Source of the DNA: Fontivita pretiosa
GTDB taxonomy: Bacteria; Planctomycetota; Phycisphaerae; Tepidisphaerales; Tepidisphaeraceae
DNA: 64,000 nucleotides
Assembly: GCF_050410795.1 (NCBI RefSeq)
Contig: NZ_CP191258.1
Span: forward strand, 2,914,001-2,978,000
Direction: 5' to 3'
The first letter of the stretch is position 1. Each line of letters starts with the position of its first letter. This document shows positions 8,338-16,666 of this stretch, piece after piece. The notes beneath the pieces are model-generated. The model saw only the letters and a list, made by a program, of their open reading frames with translations. It made no database searches and was not told the origin of the DNA. The translations under genes were made by a program, and so were the position numbers.

Positions 8338-8949
8338 ATGATCAGCATTATCGACTACGGCATGGCGAATCTGCGCTCGGTCCAGAAGGGATTCCAGAGC
8401 GTAGGTGTGCCCGCCGAGATCATCTCTACCCCCGAGCAGGTTCGCCGCGCCGAGCGGATTGTGCTTCCGGGCGTCGGGGCATTCAAGGACGCGATCCACA
8501 CGCTTCGCCAGCGCCATCTGGTCGAGCCTGTCGTCGAGCACATCGCCGCGGGCAAGCCATTTCTGGGCATCTGCCTCGGCCTTCAGTTGTTGTTCGACGT
8601 CAGTTACGAAGACGGCCAGCACCAGGGCCTGGGCGTGCTGCGCGGCAAGTGCGTGCGGTTCGATGTGGATCGGACCATGGGGCTGAAAGTCCCGCACATG
8701 GGGTGGAATCAGCTTCAGATCCAACGCCCCTCGCCATTGTTCAGAGATCTGCCGCCCGGATGCAGCGTCTACTTCGTCCACAGCTACCATGTCGTGCCTG
8801 AGGATCCGCAGGTCATCGCCAGCGTCACCGACTATGGCCGGCCGTTTGTTTCCAGCATCTGGCGGGATCATCTGCTCGCGACTCAGTTTCATCCGGAAAA
8901 GAGCCAGAAGATCGGGCTGAAGATTCTGGAGAACTTTGCGCGGATGTAA
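8338..8949 (+). CDS. hisH: Imidazole glycerol phosphate synthase, glutaminase subunit
   Basis: 203-residue class I glutamine amidotransferase that supplies ammonia to HisF in histidine synthesis. It starts with the typical MISIIDYGMANLRSV, has the oxyanion region LPGVGAF, the nucleophile C79 in GICLGLQ, and the His-Glu pair in TQFHPEKS. Length fits HisH. No other his gene is in the window, so it is an orphan copy of the pathway here. The ATG abuts the inverted repeat and lacks a Shine-Dalgarno sequence, so the hairpin could limit its translation. Confidence 0.94.
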   Translation: MISIIDYGMANLRSVQKGFQSVGVPAEIISTPEQVRRAERIVLPGVGAFKDAIHTLRQRHLVEPVVEHIAAGKPFLGICLGLQLLFDVSYEDGQHQGLGVLRGKCVRFDVDRTMGLKVPHMGWNQLQIQRPSPLFRDLPPGCSVYFVHSYHVVPEDPQVIASVTDYGRPFVSSIWRDHLLATQFHPEKSQKIGLKILENFARM

Positions 8950-8967
8950 CGCGCCACGGTCACACAA

Positions 8968-8995
8968 GGCGGCCGCGCCCCCGGAGTCGGCCGCC
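8968..8995 (+). terminator. Hairpin after hisH
   Basis: GGCGGCCG at 8968-8975 pairs perfectly with CGGCCGCC at 8988-8995 over a 12-base loop, 18 bases after the hisH stop. There is no T-run, so it is a terminator or RNA-stabilising hairpin only by position. Confidence 0.4.
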
Positions 8996-9105
8996 CGCCC
9001 ACCGCGCGCAGCGGCGGATTTGGTTTCCCTTTTCGCATCAATCAGGTCACAATGGCACGCATCGGCGGGGGTTGCATCCTGCGATTTCGGAGGAGGAAAC
9101 GACTG

Positions 9106-11001
9106 ATGATTCGCACAATGTCCCGGCAACGCCGGTGGGTGCTGGCATGCCTGGGTTTGGGAGCTGTCGGACTGCTCGTACCCCAGACTTCGGCACAGTT
9201 GATCCAGCATTCCGAGAGCTTCAGCGCCGATCCAGGCTGGATCGGCGTGAACAACTTCACAGGACCCCAGAGCTTCGGATGGTCCAATACGGACAACACC
9301 GGCACGACGGTGAACCCGCCCGGCGGAATCGCCAGCGGTGCAGGGGAGATGGGCGGCAGCATCGCCCGCGATTCGGTACAGGCCTACTACGCCTTCAACA
9401 CCGGCACGATCACCGCCAATGACGCGCTGGGCGCCACCGGCGTTTACCGTTTCGTCGGCGGCAGCGGGGGGATCAACTTCGGCTGGTTCCGCGCCGCCAC
9501 CTCCACCGGCGATGGCGGCGATACCCGAAACTTCATCGGGTTCCTTCTGGACGACGGAGTCAACCTCTACGTCGCCACCTCCGACAACTTCAGCCGAAAC
9601 CGCGACGACGCCCGCGCCGCAGTACCCACGCTCCAGGCCGGCGTCACCTATCCGTTCAGCATGACGTACGACCCCAACGGCAACGGCGGCAACGGCTCGT
9701 TCACCGTCGCGTTCGGATCCAACTCCTACACGCGGAACATGAGCCCCGGCGAAAAGGCCAACATGCTCAGCCTCGATCGCTTCGGGCTGTTCCCCGTTTC
9801 GGTGCCGGGCAGTACCGTCACCGCCTTCTTCGATGACCTGAGCTTCACCATCAACAGCGTCGTGCCCGGCGTCGTGTCCACCTGGAATGTGGATTCCAGC
9901 GGCGACTGGACCTCGGCCGCCAACTGGACCAACGGCGCGCCCAATGGCGTCGGCTACGAAGCCCAGTTCCTCGGGGCCATCACCAGCCCGCGCACCGTCG
10001 TCGCCGACGCCGCCATCAAGGTCGCCAAAATCACCTTCAATAACGCCAACCGCTACACCATCACTGGCGCCGGCTCGCTGACGCTGCAAACCAACACCGG
10101 CACCGCCGCCATCAGTGTCCTGGCCGGCTCGCACGACCTGGACATCCCGCTGACGTTCGCCAGCAACACGGATATCACCGTGGCCGGCGGGGCGACGCTC
10201 ACGCTGGGCGATCCGACGACGATCGCCCCCGGCATCACGGTCAACAAGACCGGCGCGCTGCTCAACCCCAGCCTCCTGTCCCTCGGCAGCAACGCCAGGC
10301 TCGTGCTCAATTCCGGCCCGACGTTGCTGTTCCGCAACCCCGCGCTGGGCAGCGGCGCAAAGATCGACGCAAGAGCCAGCAGCATCGTCATCAACTCAGG
10401 CACGCTTTCGGGGATCACGTCTCAGATCAAAAGCGCCCTGGAGAACGGCGGCGCGTTCGACTGGCAAGGGCCGGGCATTGGCAGCAGCGAAGCCTTCTCC
10501 CGAAACACCACCGCCGGCAGCTTCCTCTACGCGCTGGGCGTGATCCTGAACGATTTGGCGCAGGTTGGCGGCTCCGGTCCGATCTACACGACCTTCGGCG
10601 GGCAAACAACCTTCGGCGGCGAAGTGCTGGTCAAGTTCACCTGGTTCGGCGACGCCGACCTCAGTGGCTCGATCGACGCCACCGACTACTCGCTGATCGA
10701 CAACGGGTACGTCAATGGCCTGTCCGGCTGGATCAATGGCGACTTCGACTACAGCGGCGTGATCGACGCCACCGACTATGCCTTGATCGACAATGCGTAT
10801 GTCAATCAGGCCGGTCCGCTGGCCGAGGCACTGATCGCCGAGCACACGCGCATGTTCGGCGGGGAGTACGCCGCGGCGCTGAACGCGATCCGCGCCGGGA
10901 TGATCCCGGAACCGAATACCCTCGGGATCAGCAGCGCAATGCTTTTGGCCGCAGGCGGCAGCGCGCGGTGGCGGCGACGAAGCGGTAGAACGGGAAGCTG
11001 A
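9106..11001 (+). CDS. Secreted dockerin-bearing PEP-CTERM protein 1
   Basis: 631 residues. The ATG at 9106 follows a strong GGAGGAGG box. A signal peptide ends near TSAQ. Residues about 30-250 form a beta-rich domain with repeated Gly-Gly-Asn loops; a second beta region begins near WNVDSSGDWTSAANW and resembles passenger-type beta strands. From about residue 430 it shares a block with the protein at 53939. A type I dockerin pair follows (about 514-567): DADLSGSIDATDYSLID and DFDYSGVIDATDYALID, each with the Dx[D/N]xSGxIDxxD calcium loop. It ends in IPEP, a weak hydrophobic segment and an Arg-rich tail, a PEP-CTERM sorting signal. Expected at the cell surface or in the matrix; the partner cohesin is not in this window. 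Confidence 0.82.
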   Translation: MIRTMSRQRRWVLACLGLGAVGLLVPQTSAQLIQHSESFSADPGWIGVNNFTGPQSFGWSNTDNTGTTVNPPGGIASGAGEMGGSIARDSVQAYYAFNTGTITANDALGATGVYRFVGGSGGINFGWFRAATSTGDGGDTRNFIGFLLDDGVNLYVATSDNFSRNRDDARAAVPTLQAGVTYPFSMTYDPNGNGGNGSFTVAFGSNSYTRNMSPGEKANMLSLDRFGLFPVSVPGSTVTAFFDDLSFTINSVVPGVVSTWNVDSSGDWTSAANWTNGAPNGVGYEAQFLGAITSPRTVVADAAIKVAKITFNNANRYTITGAGSLTLQTNTGTAAISVLAGSHDLDIPLTFASNTDITVAGGATLTLGDPTTIAPGITVNKTGALLNPSLLSLGSNARLVLNSGPTLLFRNPALGSGAKIDARASSIVINSGTLSGITSQIKSALENGGAFDWQGPGIGSSEAFSRNTTAGSFLYALGVILNDLAQVGGSGPIYTTFGGQTTFGGEVLVKFTWFGDADLSGSIDATDYSLIDNGYVNGLSGWINGDFDYSGVIDATDYALIDNAYVNQAGPLAEALIAEHTRMFGGEYAAALNAIRAGMIPEPNTLGISSAMLLAAGGSARWRRRSGRTGS

Positions 11002-11005
11002 ACCC

Positions 11006-11025
11006 GCGGCCCTTCGGGTCGCCGC
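11006..11025. terminator. TTCG-loop hairpin between convergent genes
   Basis: GCGGCCC-TTCG-GG-TC-GCCGC: an arm pair with a stable TTCG tetraloop and a two-base bulge in the 23-bp space between the dockerin gene and the convergent CxxC protein gene. It could serve either strand; there is no T-run. Confidence 0.35.
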
Positions 11026-11303
11026 TAACTGGGGGGAAGCGAAGGGTCGCGCGGCTTCATCCGGGCGTTGGCGCTGCGCACCCCCCTGGTGATCACGCCG
11101 ATCACCAGACCCGCGGTGGCGAACACGCCGATGAGCATGTAGTAGACCGATGCGTTGAACCCCCCGGGCAATCCGCCGGCCTGCTCGGCGTCGCTGTTAG
11201 GGATCGATTCCTTGCACATCGGGCAGGCCAGCGCCATCGCCGCCGGCACCAGCAGTGTCAGCGTGACGGTCAATGTCCAGGTCATCAGCGGGCGTCGGGG
11301 CAT
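11025..11303 (-). CDS. Small membrane protein with CxxC motif
   Basis: 92 residues. Signal-anchor segment (about 8-28), then ACPMCKESIPNSD with a CxxC pair, a short Gly/Asn linker, a second membrane segment (about 55-77) and a basic tail. The start at 11303 has AGGAAT upstream; a longer frame to 11342 is possible. The CxxC pair just outside the first membrane span suggests a redox or copper-binding role. This fits its place downstream of SCO1 and DUF420 genes, but no named family is recognised. Confidence 0.6.
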   Translation of the reverse strand: MPRRPLMTWTLTVTLTLLVPAAMALACPMCKESIPNSDAEQAGGLPGGFNASVYYMLIGVFATAGLVIGVITRGVRSANARMKPRDPSLPPS

Positions 11304-11349
11304 TGCGTGATTCCTCAAAGCGATCGACAACGGGCCACACACGCGGTGT

Positions 11350-11445
11350 CACGGGCGTCCCGCCGGTGCCGGCCAAAGTCGAGCCTGCGCAAGTCCTGGT
11401 ACCGCGTGATCTGCGTTCACGCTCAGCACGGCCGAGACGGCCGTG
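11350..11445. repeat. Paired short palindromes, family A (copies 4a and 4b)
   Basis: CACGGGCG-TCC-CGCCGGTG at 11350-11368 (one arm mismatch, preceded by GTGT as at 1311) and CACGGCCG-AGA-CGGCCGTG at 11427-11445 (perfect). They lie in the 160-bp gap between the DUF420 gene and the small CxxC gene. Confidence 0.75.
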
Positions 11446-11463
11446 ATACCGGCATCCTGCGAT

Positions 11464-11931
11464 TCAGTGTGCCGTCAGCGCGGGAAACAGGTGATACAGC
11501 ATGAAGTACACTATCACGCCGGTACCCGAAACGTAAAGCCAAATCCACAAAGTGGGTCGAGCGATGCGGCGGTGGCTGATCCACTGCCGCGTGGCGGCCT
11601 TCCAGACGGTGATGGCGATTGGCGGGAGCATGCCGATGGCCAGCAGCACGTGTGAGGCCAACAGGATCAGGTAGAAGTTGCGCAGCGGCCCGGGCGACAG
11701 TCCGCTGCTGCGCTCGCCGAAGGCAAACTGCGAGTAAAGGTAACTGACAAGGAACGCCGCCGAGGTCGTGAGGGCGGCGATCATCAGGCTGGCGTGGGCG
11801 CGGACGTTTCCGCGACGGATCATCAGATAGGCGACGATCAGCAGCGCGGCGCTTGCGCCATTGAGGATGGCATTGATCGCGGCGAACAGCTCCTTGCCGT
11901 CGCCCGCGACGCTCGTCGCCGTCGCGATCAC
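11464..11931 (-). CDS. DUF420-family membrane protein
   Basis: 155 residues with four to five membrane segments (about 18-40, 48-68, 88-108, 130-152). The layout LNGASAALLIVAYLMIRRGNVRAHASLMIAA and the HRRIARPTLWIWLYVSGTGVIVYFMLY ending, with conserved histidines near the membrane surface, are those of DUF420. That family includes CtaM-like factors for assembly of caa3 oxidase. Its ATG overlaps the SCO1 stop (ATGA), so the two are translationally coupled. Oxidase subunits themselves are not in the window. Confidence 0.75.
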   Translation of the reverse strand: MIATATSVAGDGKELFAAINAILNGASAALLIVAYLMIRRGNVRAHASLMIAALTTSAAFLVSYLYSQFAFGERSSGLSPGPLRNFYLILLASHVLLAIGMLPPIAITVWKAATRQWISHRRIARPTLWIWLYVSGTGVIVYFMLYHLFPALTAH

Positions 11932-12629
11932 GGCGCAGGCTCCTTGTCAGCGGGCTTCTCGGCCAGAAGCGTACGCGCGTCCTGCGCCAACTCCTGCATG
12001 GACAGATCATCCGCCGAATCGTAAATGCCGCGGATCCGATTCTGCCGGTCGATCAGCAAAACCTTCTGGGTGTGGGTGATGGGCTGGTCGGCGGTTGCGG
12101 GAGCGGCGGCGAGCTTCAGCCCGCGCGCCACCTGAAACATCGTCGGCTCCGGCCCGGTCAGGAAATACCAGCGCGACTGATCGGCGCCCATGCGATCGGC
12201 ATACGACTTCATCGTCTCGGGCGTGTCGTGCCTGGGGTCGATCGAGAACGAGACGATGTTGATCTCGGGGGAGGGCACGGCCTTTTGAAGCCCGGTCATC
12301 CGGCTGACCATCATCGGGCACACGCCGGGGCATTCGGTGAAGAACACCATCGCGACCCAGACTTTTCCTCGCAGGGTCTGGTCGGAGACGGTGCGGCCGT
12401 GCTGATCGGTCAGGGAAAAAGCTGGCGCATCGTAGAGCGGCTCCAGACGTGCGGTTGCGGCCAGGAGATGCGGGTCTTCGGCCACGCCGGCGGCGTGCCT
12501 GCGTGCCAGCATTCCCGTGGCGACGACCCCGATCATCGCCAGCACCGCCAGTGCCCATAACGCGGTCAGCAGAGTTTTCTGTGTGCGATCCATGAGAGTG
12601 GTCTGGGTCGTGTGTTGAACGTTGGACAT
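11928..12629 (-). CDS. SCO1/SenC-type copper chaperone
   Basis: 233 residues: an N-terminal membrane anchor (about 20-42) and an exported thioredoxin-fold domain. Copper ligands are visible as C100 and C104 in TECPGVCP plus H186 in THTQKVLLID. The family inserts copper into the CuA site of cytochrome oxidase subunit II. It ends in an ATGA overlap with the DUF420 gene, supporting a small oxidase-assembly operon. The start is uncertain: ATG 12629 or ATG 12593 are both possible, and neither has a good ribosome-binding site. Confidence 0.9.
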   Translation of the reverse strand: MSNVQHTTQTTLMDRTQKTLLTALWALAVLAMIGVVATGMLARRHAAGVAEDPHLLAATARLEPLYDAPAFSLTDQHGRTVSDQTLRGKVWVAMVFFTECPGVCPMMVSRMTGLQKAVPSPEINIVSFSIDPRHDTPETMKSYADRMGADQSRWYFLTGPEPTMFQVARGLKLAAAPATADQPITHTQKVLLIDRQNRIRGIYDSADDLSMQELAQDARTLLAEKPADKEPAP

Positions 12630-12642
12630 TTGCGTTTGGCGC

Positions 12643-13680
12643 CTATCGCGCCGGCTGCGTCGCCGGCGCCGGATCCGAGCGCAGGCGGATCATCACCGGA
12701 AAATGATCGCTGGCGACTTGCGTGAAGGCGTTTTGAAAGACCTTCACGTCCAGGATCTGGTCCTGAACATCGCGGGTGACGATCACGTGATCGATCAACG
12801 CCCGGCGATTGGTTCTCCAGTAGCCGGCGAAGCTGATCTGCCCCGCCTCGGCCAGAGGCCTGGTCGCCAGGATCAACCCGGCTTCGGGCGGACCCAGCAG
12901 GTTGGCGATTGTATCCCCGCCGCCCTCCAGCTCGTATTCCTGGAATCCGATTTCGTCGTTCATGTCGCCCAGGAAGATGACGTCGCTGGGGCCGGCGGAT
13001 TCGATCTGTTTGATGATCTGGTGGGTGCGGATCGCCTCGCGGTTGCGCCACCTGGTGACCTCGACGTTGTTGCCGCTCTTGCTCTTCTGATGGTTGGTGC
13101 CGACCCAGAACCGGTAACCGCCCGGCGACTGCACCAGCACAAAAGCCGGTCCCCGCGCAAACAACCGATCCCCGCGCTGGTTGGATTCCGTATCCGGCTC
13201 AAGATAGTACTGATCCTTTCGCTCGATGACGCGGAATCCCGGCTTGAGCATCATGCCCAGGTGCTGATTTCGCTCGGTGTTGGAGGCGAAGACGATCAGC
13301 GTCTCGTAGGCGTTGTTGAGCCATCGCCTGTTGAAGTACTCAAGGTCCTTTTGCTCGCAGCCTTCCTGAATGACCAGCACGTCGGGGTTGAACTTCGGAT
13401 CGAGGATGACCTGCGAGATTTCCCAGTTTTCCTCGTCGTTCTGGAAGCGAATGGCGTCGAGCAGTTCCCTGGCCTGCGGATCGTCGCCGGGCAGCCAGCT
13501 CGGCTTGCTGGTCGAGAGCCTGTGTCCGAGGAAGTGCTCGCGGAAGTTTTCGATGTTGTAGGTGGCGAGGGTGATTTGTTCGGCGCGTGCCGACGAGGCA
13601 GCGCACCAGATCAGCAGGACGACGGACAGGGCAAAGCGGTGCCGACGCAACGGCGCGGACGCAGACAATTTCCGGTTCAT
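12643..13680 (-). CDS. Exported endonuclease/exonuclease/phosphatase-fold hydrolase
   Basis: 345 residues with a signal peptide ending at ARA-EQ (about residue 34). EEP-fold motifs are all present: YNIENF (41-46), the metal-binding glutamate E106 in VIQEGCE, H197 in GTNHQKS, D239 and N241 in LGDMND, and the final SDHFPV with D325/H326. It should therefore be an active Mg2+-dependent phosphodiesterase or phosphatase in the periplasm; the substrate cannot be told. The start at 13680 has a GAGGAG box. The frame stays open far upstream across mutS, but that is only antisense frame. It is transcribed away from mutS and lies just upstream of the SCO1 gene. Confidence 0.85.
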   Translation of the reverse strand: MNRKLSASAPLRRHRFALSVVLLIWCAASSARAEQITLATYNIENFREHFLGHRLSTSKPSWLPGDDPQARELLDAIRFQNDEENWEISQVILDPKFNPDVLVIQEGCEQKDLEYFNRRWLNNAYETLIVFASNTERNQHLGMMLKPGFRVIERKDQYYLEPDTESNQRGDRLFARGPAFVLVQSPGGYRFWVGTNHQKSKSGNNVEVTRWRNREAIRTHQIIKQIESAGPSDVIFLGDMNDEIGFQEYELEGGGDTIANLLGPPEAGLILATRPLAEAGQISFAGYWRTNRRALIDHVIVTRDVQDQILDVKVFQNAFTQVASDHFPVMIRLRSDPAPATQPAR

Positions 13681-13884
13681 TCGCTCCTCAGCTTCCCTGG
13701 GGTGCGGTTTCGTGACCTTTGAGTGAGCAAGTATAGTCGCGGCAATGCCGGAAAGTGCAACCGGAACTCGCCGGCGCCTGATGGCTGCGGCAAAGTTGCA
13801 GGCGTGATGTTCGTCGCGCCTGCGCAGGATTCTTGATCTACTTTCGCCGGTCTCATACCTTCGCAGCCATCTCCCGCAGCGGTC

Positions 13885-16551
13885 ATGGCCGATGTGAACT
13901 CGACAAGCTCCTCGTCCTCCCTTGCCGCCGCCCTGACGCCGGCGATGCGGCAGTATCAGCAGTTCAAGGCCCAGCATCCGGAGTACGTGCTCTTCTTTCG
14001 TATGGGAGACTTCTACGAGATGTTCTGGGAGGACGCGAAGCTGGCGCACAAGGTGCTGGGGGTGGCGTTGACGACCCGCAGCCGCGGTGGCGTCGATGCG
14101 GATGATGCGATCCCGATGGCGGGCGTGCCGTATCACGCCGTCGAATCCTACCTGCGGCGGATGATCGCGGCGGGGTACAAGGTCGCCATCTGCGAGCAGA
14201 CGGAAGACCCTGCTCAGGCCAAGGGGCTGGTCAGGCGCGAGGTGGTGCGTCTGATCACGCCGGGCACGCTGACCGACGATCCACTGCTGGACGGTCGGAC
14301 GGACAATTACCTTGCGGCGGTGGGATTCGGGGTGACGAGTCGTGCGGGATTCCGCACGGGTCTGGCGTGGGTGGAACTGTCCACGGGCGCGGTCAGCGCG
14401 ATGAGCGGATCGGAAGGCCAGATCCTGGACGAAATCGCCCGCCTGCAACCCAGTGAGATGCTGATCCCCGAGCACGCCTCGGGCCAGCCGCATGAGATCG
14501 GCAGGAAGATCGAGACGCTGGGGGTGCGGGCGATTACGGCGCGTCCGGGGTGGCAGTTCACGCTTCACCACGCCCGCGAGGAGCTTCGCCGGCAGTGGCA
14601 ACTGGCCGCGACCGGAGGGATCGGCTTTGACGAGGATGATCCGGCGATCGTGGCGATCGGGGCGGTGCTGAGCTACCTGGCCGAGACACAGAAGACCAGC
14701 CTTTCGCATCTGCGGATTCCGCGCAAGCACGTGGTCGAGGATCACCTGAGCATCGATCCGGCCAGCTTCCGGTCCCTGGAGATCGATCGGACGGTTCGCA
14801 CGGGCGCAGTGGAGGGATCGCTGCTGAGCGCGATCGACCGGACGCAGACGGCGATGGGGGCCAGGCTGCTGCGGCAGTGGGTGCGATATCCGCTGTGCGA
14901 CATCGAGCACATCCGCGCGCGGCACGGGGCGGTGGCGGCGATGCTCGAGTCGCCGCCGACGCTCAGGCAGATCGTCTCGCGGCTGAATGAGGTGTGCGAC
15001 ATCGAGCGGATCGTGGCGCGGCTGACGGTCGGACGCGCCAGCCCGCGCGACGTTTCGTCGCTGGGCCGGTGCCTGGGGGCGCTGCCCGGCTTTATCGACA
15101 CGCTGCAATCCCTGCCCAATGCCGCCGCCGTCGCCCCGGAGCTGGCTGGCTCGCGAGCCTTCTGCGTCGAGCAGGCCGCCTATATCGCCAGCGCCATCAT
15201 GCCCGATCCGGCGCCGCACCTGCGCGAGGGCGGCGTGATCGCCGATGGTTTTGATCCCGAGCTGGACCGACTGCGATCGATCGGTTCGAACAGCCAGCAG
15301 TGGCTGGCGTCGTATCAGGCGAAGCTGGCCGGCGAGACGAACATCCCTTCGTTGAAGGTCGGATACAACAAGGTTTTCGGGTTCTACATCGAGGTGACCG
15401 ACGCCCACCGCCAGAAGGTTCCACCCACCTGGACGCGAAAGCAGACGATCAAAAACGCCGAGCGTTACATCACCTCGGAGCTGAAGGAGTTCGAGACCGA
15501 GGCGCTGGGGGCGCGAGATCGCGCCATCGCGCTGGAGCAACAGCTTTTCGAGAAGGTGCGCCAGACGCTGCTGCCGCACGTACCGGCGTTTCAGGAGCTG
15601 GCGTCGGCGATCGCGCGGGTGGACGTGCTCAGCTCCTTTGCCAGCCTGGCGCTGGAACGCCGCTACTGCCGCCCCGAGGTCGTGGAAGATCGCGTCCTGC
15701 AAGTCATCGACGGCCGACATCCGGTGCTGGAGCAGCAGCTCGGCAGCGAATTTGTCGCCAATGATGTGCACTTCGGGCCGCAGGACTCGCTGCTGCTGAT
15801 CACCGGCCCGAACATGGCGGGCAAGTCGACCTTCATTCGTCAGGTGGCGCTGATCACGCTGTTGGCGCAGATCGGCAGCTACGTGCCCGCGAAGAGCGCG
15901 ACCATCGGCGTGGTCGATCGCCTGTTCACGCGGATCGGCGCTTCCGACGAGCTTCACGCCGGGCAATCCACGTTCATGGTCGAGATGATCGAGACGGCCA
16001 ACATCCTGAACAACGCGACCGAGCGCAGCCTGGTGATCCTCGACGAGATCGGGCGCGGCACCAGCACACTGGACGGGCTGAGCCTGGCGTGGGCGATTGC
16101 CGAGCACATCGCCTCCGACGTTCGTTGTCGCACGCTGTTCGCCACGCACTACCATGAGCTGACGGACCTGGCGGACCGGTTCAAGGGGGTCAGGAACCTG
16201 AACGTGGCGGTTCGCGAGTGGGAAGACCAGGTGATCTTCCTGCACCGGATCGTCGAGGGGGGCACGGATCGCAGCTACGGTATCCACGTGGCGCGGCTGG
16301 CGGGCGTGCCCAAACCCGTGCTGGAGCGCGCCCGGCAACTGCTCAGCGAGCTGACGGTTCAGCACGTCGGCCGCCCGCGCCTCAGCCGCAGCCGCAAAAG
16401 CGACCGGCCGGCCGACGACTCTCAGCTTGCCCTGTTCGTGGATCCGGCTCAGGAGTTGCAACAGGCACTGGCGCAACTCAGGCTCGATGAGCTGACGCCC
16501 CTGAAGGCACTTGAGCTGTTGCAGCAGTGGAAACAGAAATATTGCAGGTAG
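13885..16551 (+). CDS. mutS: DNA mismatch repair ATPase MutS
   Basis: 888 residues, full length for MutS1. Mismatch-binding domain with the Phe-x-Glu motif in RMGDFYEMF (F and E about residues 44-46), connector and lever domains, clamp, then the ABC-type ATPase: Walker A GPNMAGKST, STFMVEM signature, Walker B LVILDEIGRGTST and ATHYHEL. It recognises mispairs and recruits MutL; mutL is not in the window. The C-terminal tail after residue 820 is Arg/Ser-rich and ends in a predicted helix. It is divergent from the nuclease gene, with a 204-bp gap between them. The start lacks a clear ribosome-binding site. Confidence 0.97.
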   Translation: MADVNSTSSSSSLAAALTPAMRQYQQFKAQHPEYVLFFRMGDFYEMFWEDAKLAHKVLGVALTTRSRGGVDADDAIPMAGVPYHAVESYLRRMIAAGYKVAICEQTEDPAQAKGLVRREVVRLITPGTLTDDPLLDGRTDNYLAAVGFGVTSRAGFRTGLAWVELSTGAVSAMSGSEGQILDEIARLQPSEMLIPEHASGQPHEIGRKIETLGVRAITARPGWQFTLHHAREELRRQWQLAATGGIGFDEDDPAIVAIGAVLSYLAETQKTSLSHLRIPRKHVVEDHLSIDPASFRSLEIDRTVRTGAVEGSLLSAIDRTQTAMGARLLRQWVRYPLCDIEHIRARHGAVAAMLESPPTLRQIVSRLNEVCDIERIVARLTVGRASPRDVSSLGRCLGALPGFIDTLQSLPNAAAVAPELAGSRAFCVEQAAYIASAIMPDPAPHLREGGVIADGFDPELDRLRSIGSNSQQWLASYQAKLAGETNIPSLKVGYNKVFGFYIEVTDAHRQKVPPTWTRKQTIKNAERYITSELKEFETEALGARDRAIALEQQLFEKVRQTLLPHVPAFQELASAIARVDVLSSFASLALERRYCRPEVVEDRVLQVIDGRHPVLEQQLGSEFVANDVHFGPQDSLLLITGPNMAGKSTFIRQVALITLLAQIGSYVPAKSATIGVVDRLFTRIGASDELHAGQSTFMVEMIETANILNNATERSLVILDEIGRGTSTLDGLSLAWAIAEHIASDVRCRTLFATHYHELTDLADRFKGVRNLNVAVREWEDQVIFLHRIVEGGTDRSYGIHVARLAGVPKPVLERARQLLSELTVQHVGRPRLSRSRKSDRPADDSQLALFVDPAQELQQALAQLRLDELTPLKALELLQQWKQKYCR

Positions 16552-16666
16552 CGCAGTGCCACTTTTTGCGGCGGCGGCTGGCAAACCTTGGCGGATCTGG
16601 AATGTCCATTGAGCAAGGCAGACTGCCCGGCGTAAGCTTGCCCGAGCCTGTTTTGGAGGCCCTGCC

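Noticed and set aside
8305..10134. A 609-codon minus-strand frame opposite hisH and dockerin gene 1
   Set aside because: It lies antisense to two well-supported genes, is rich in Gly, Val and Ala without motif, and has no ribosome-binding site.
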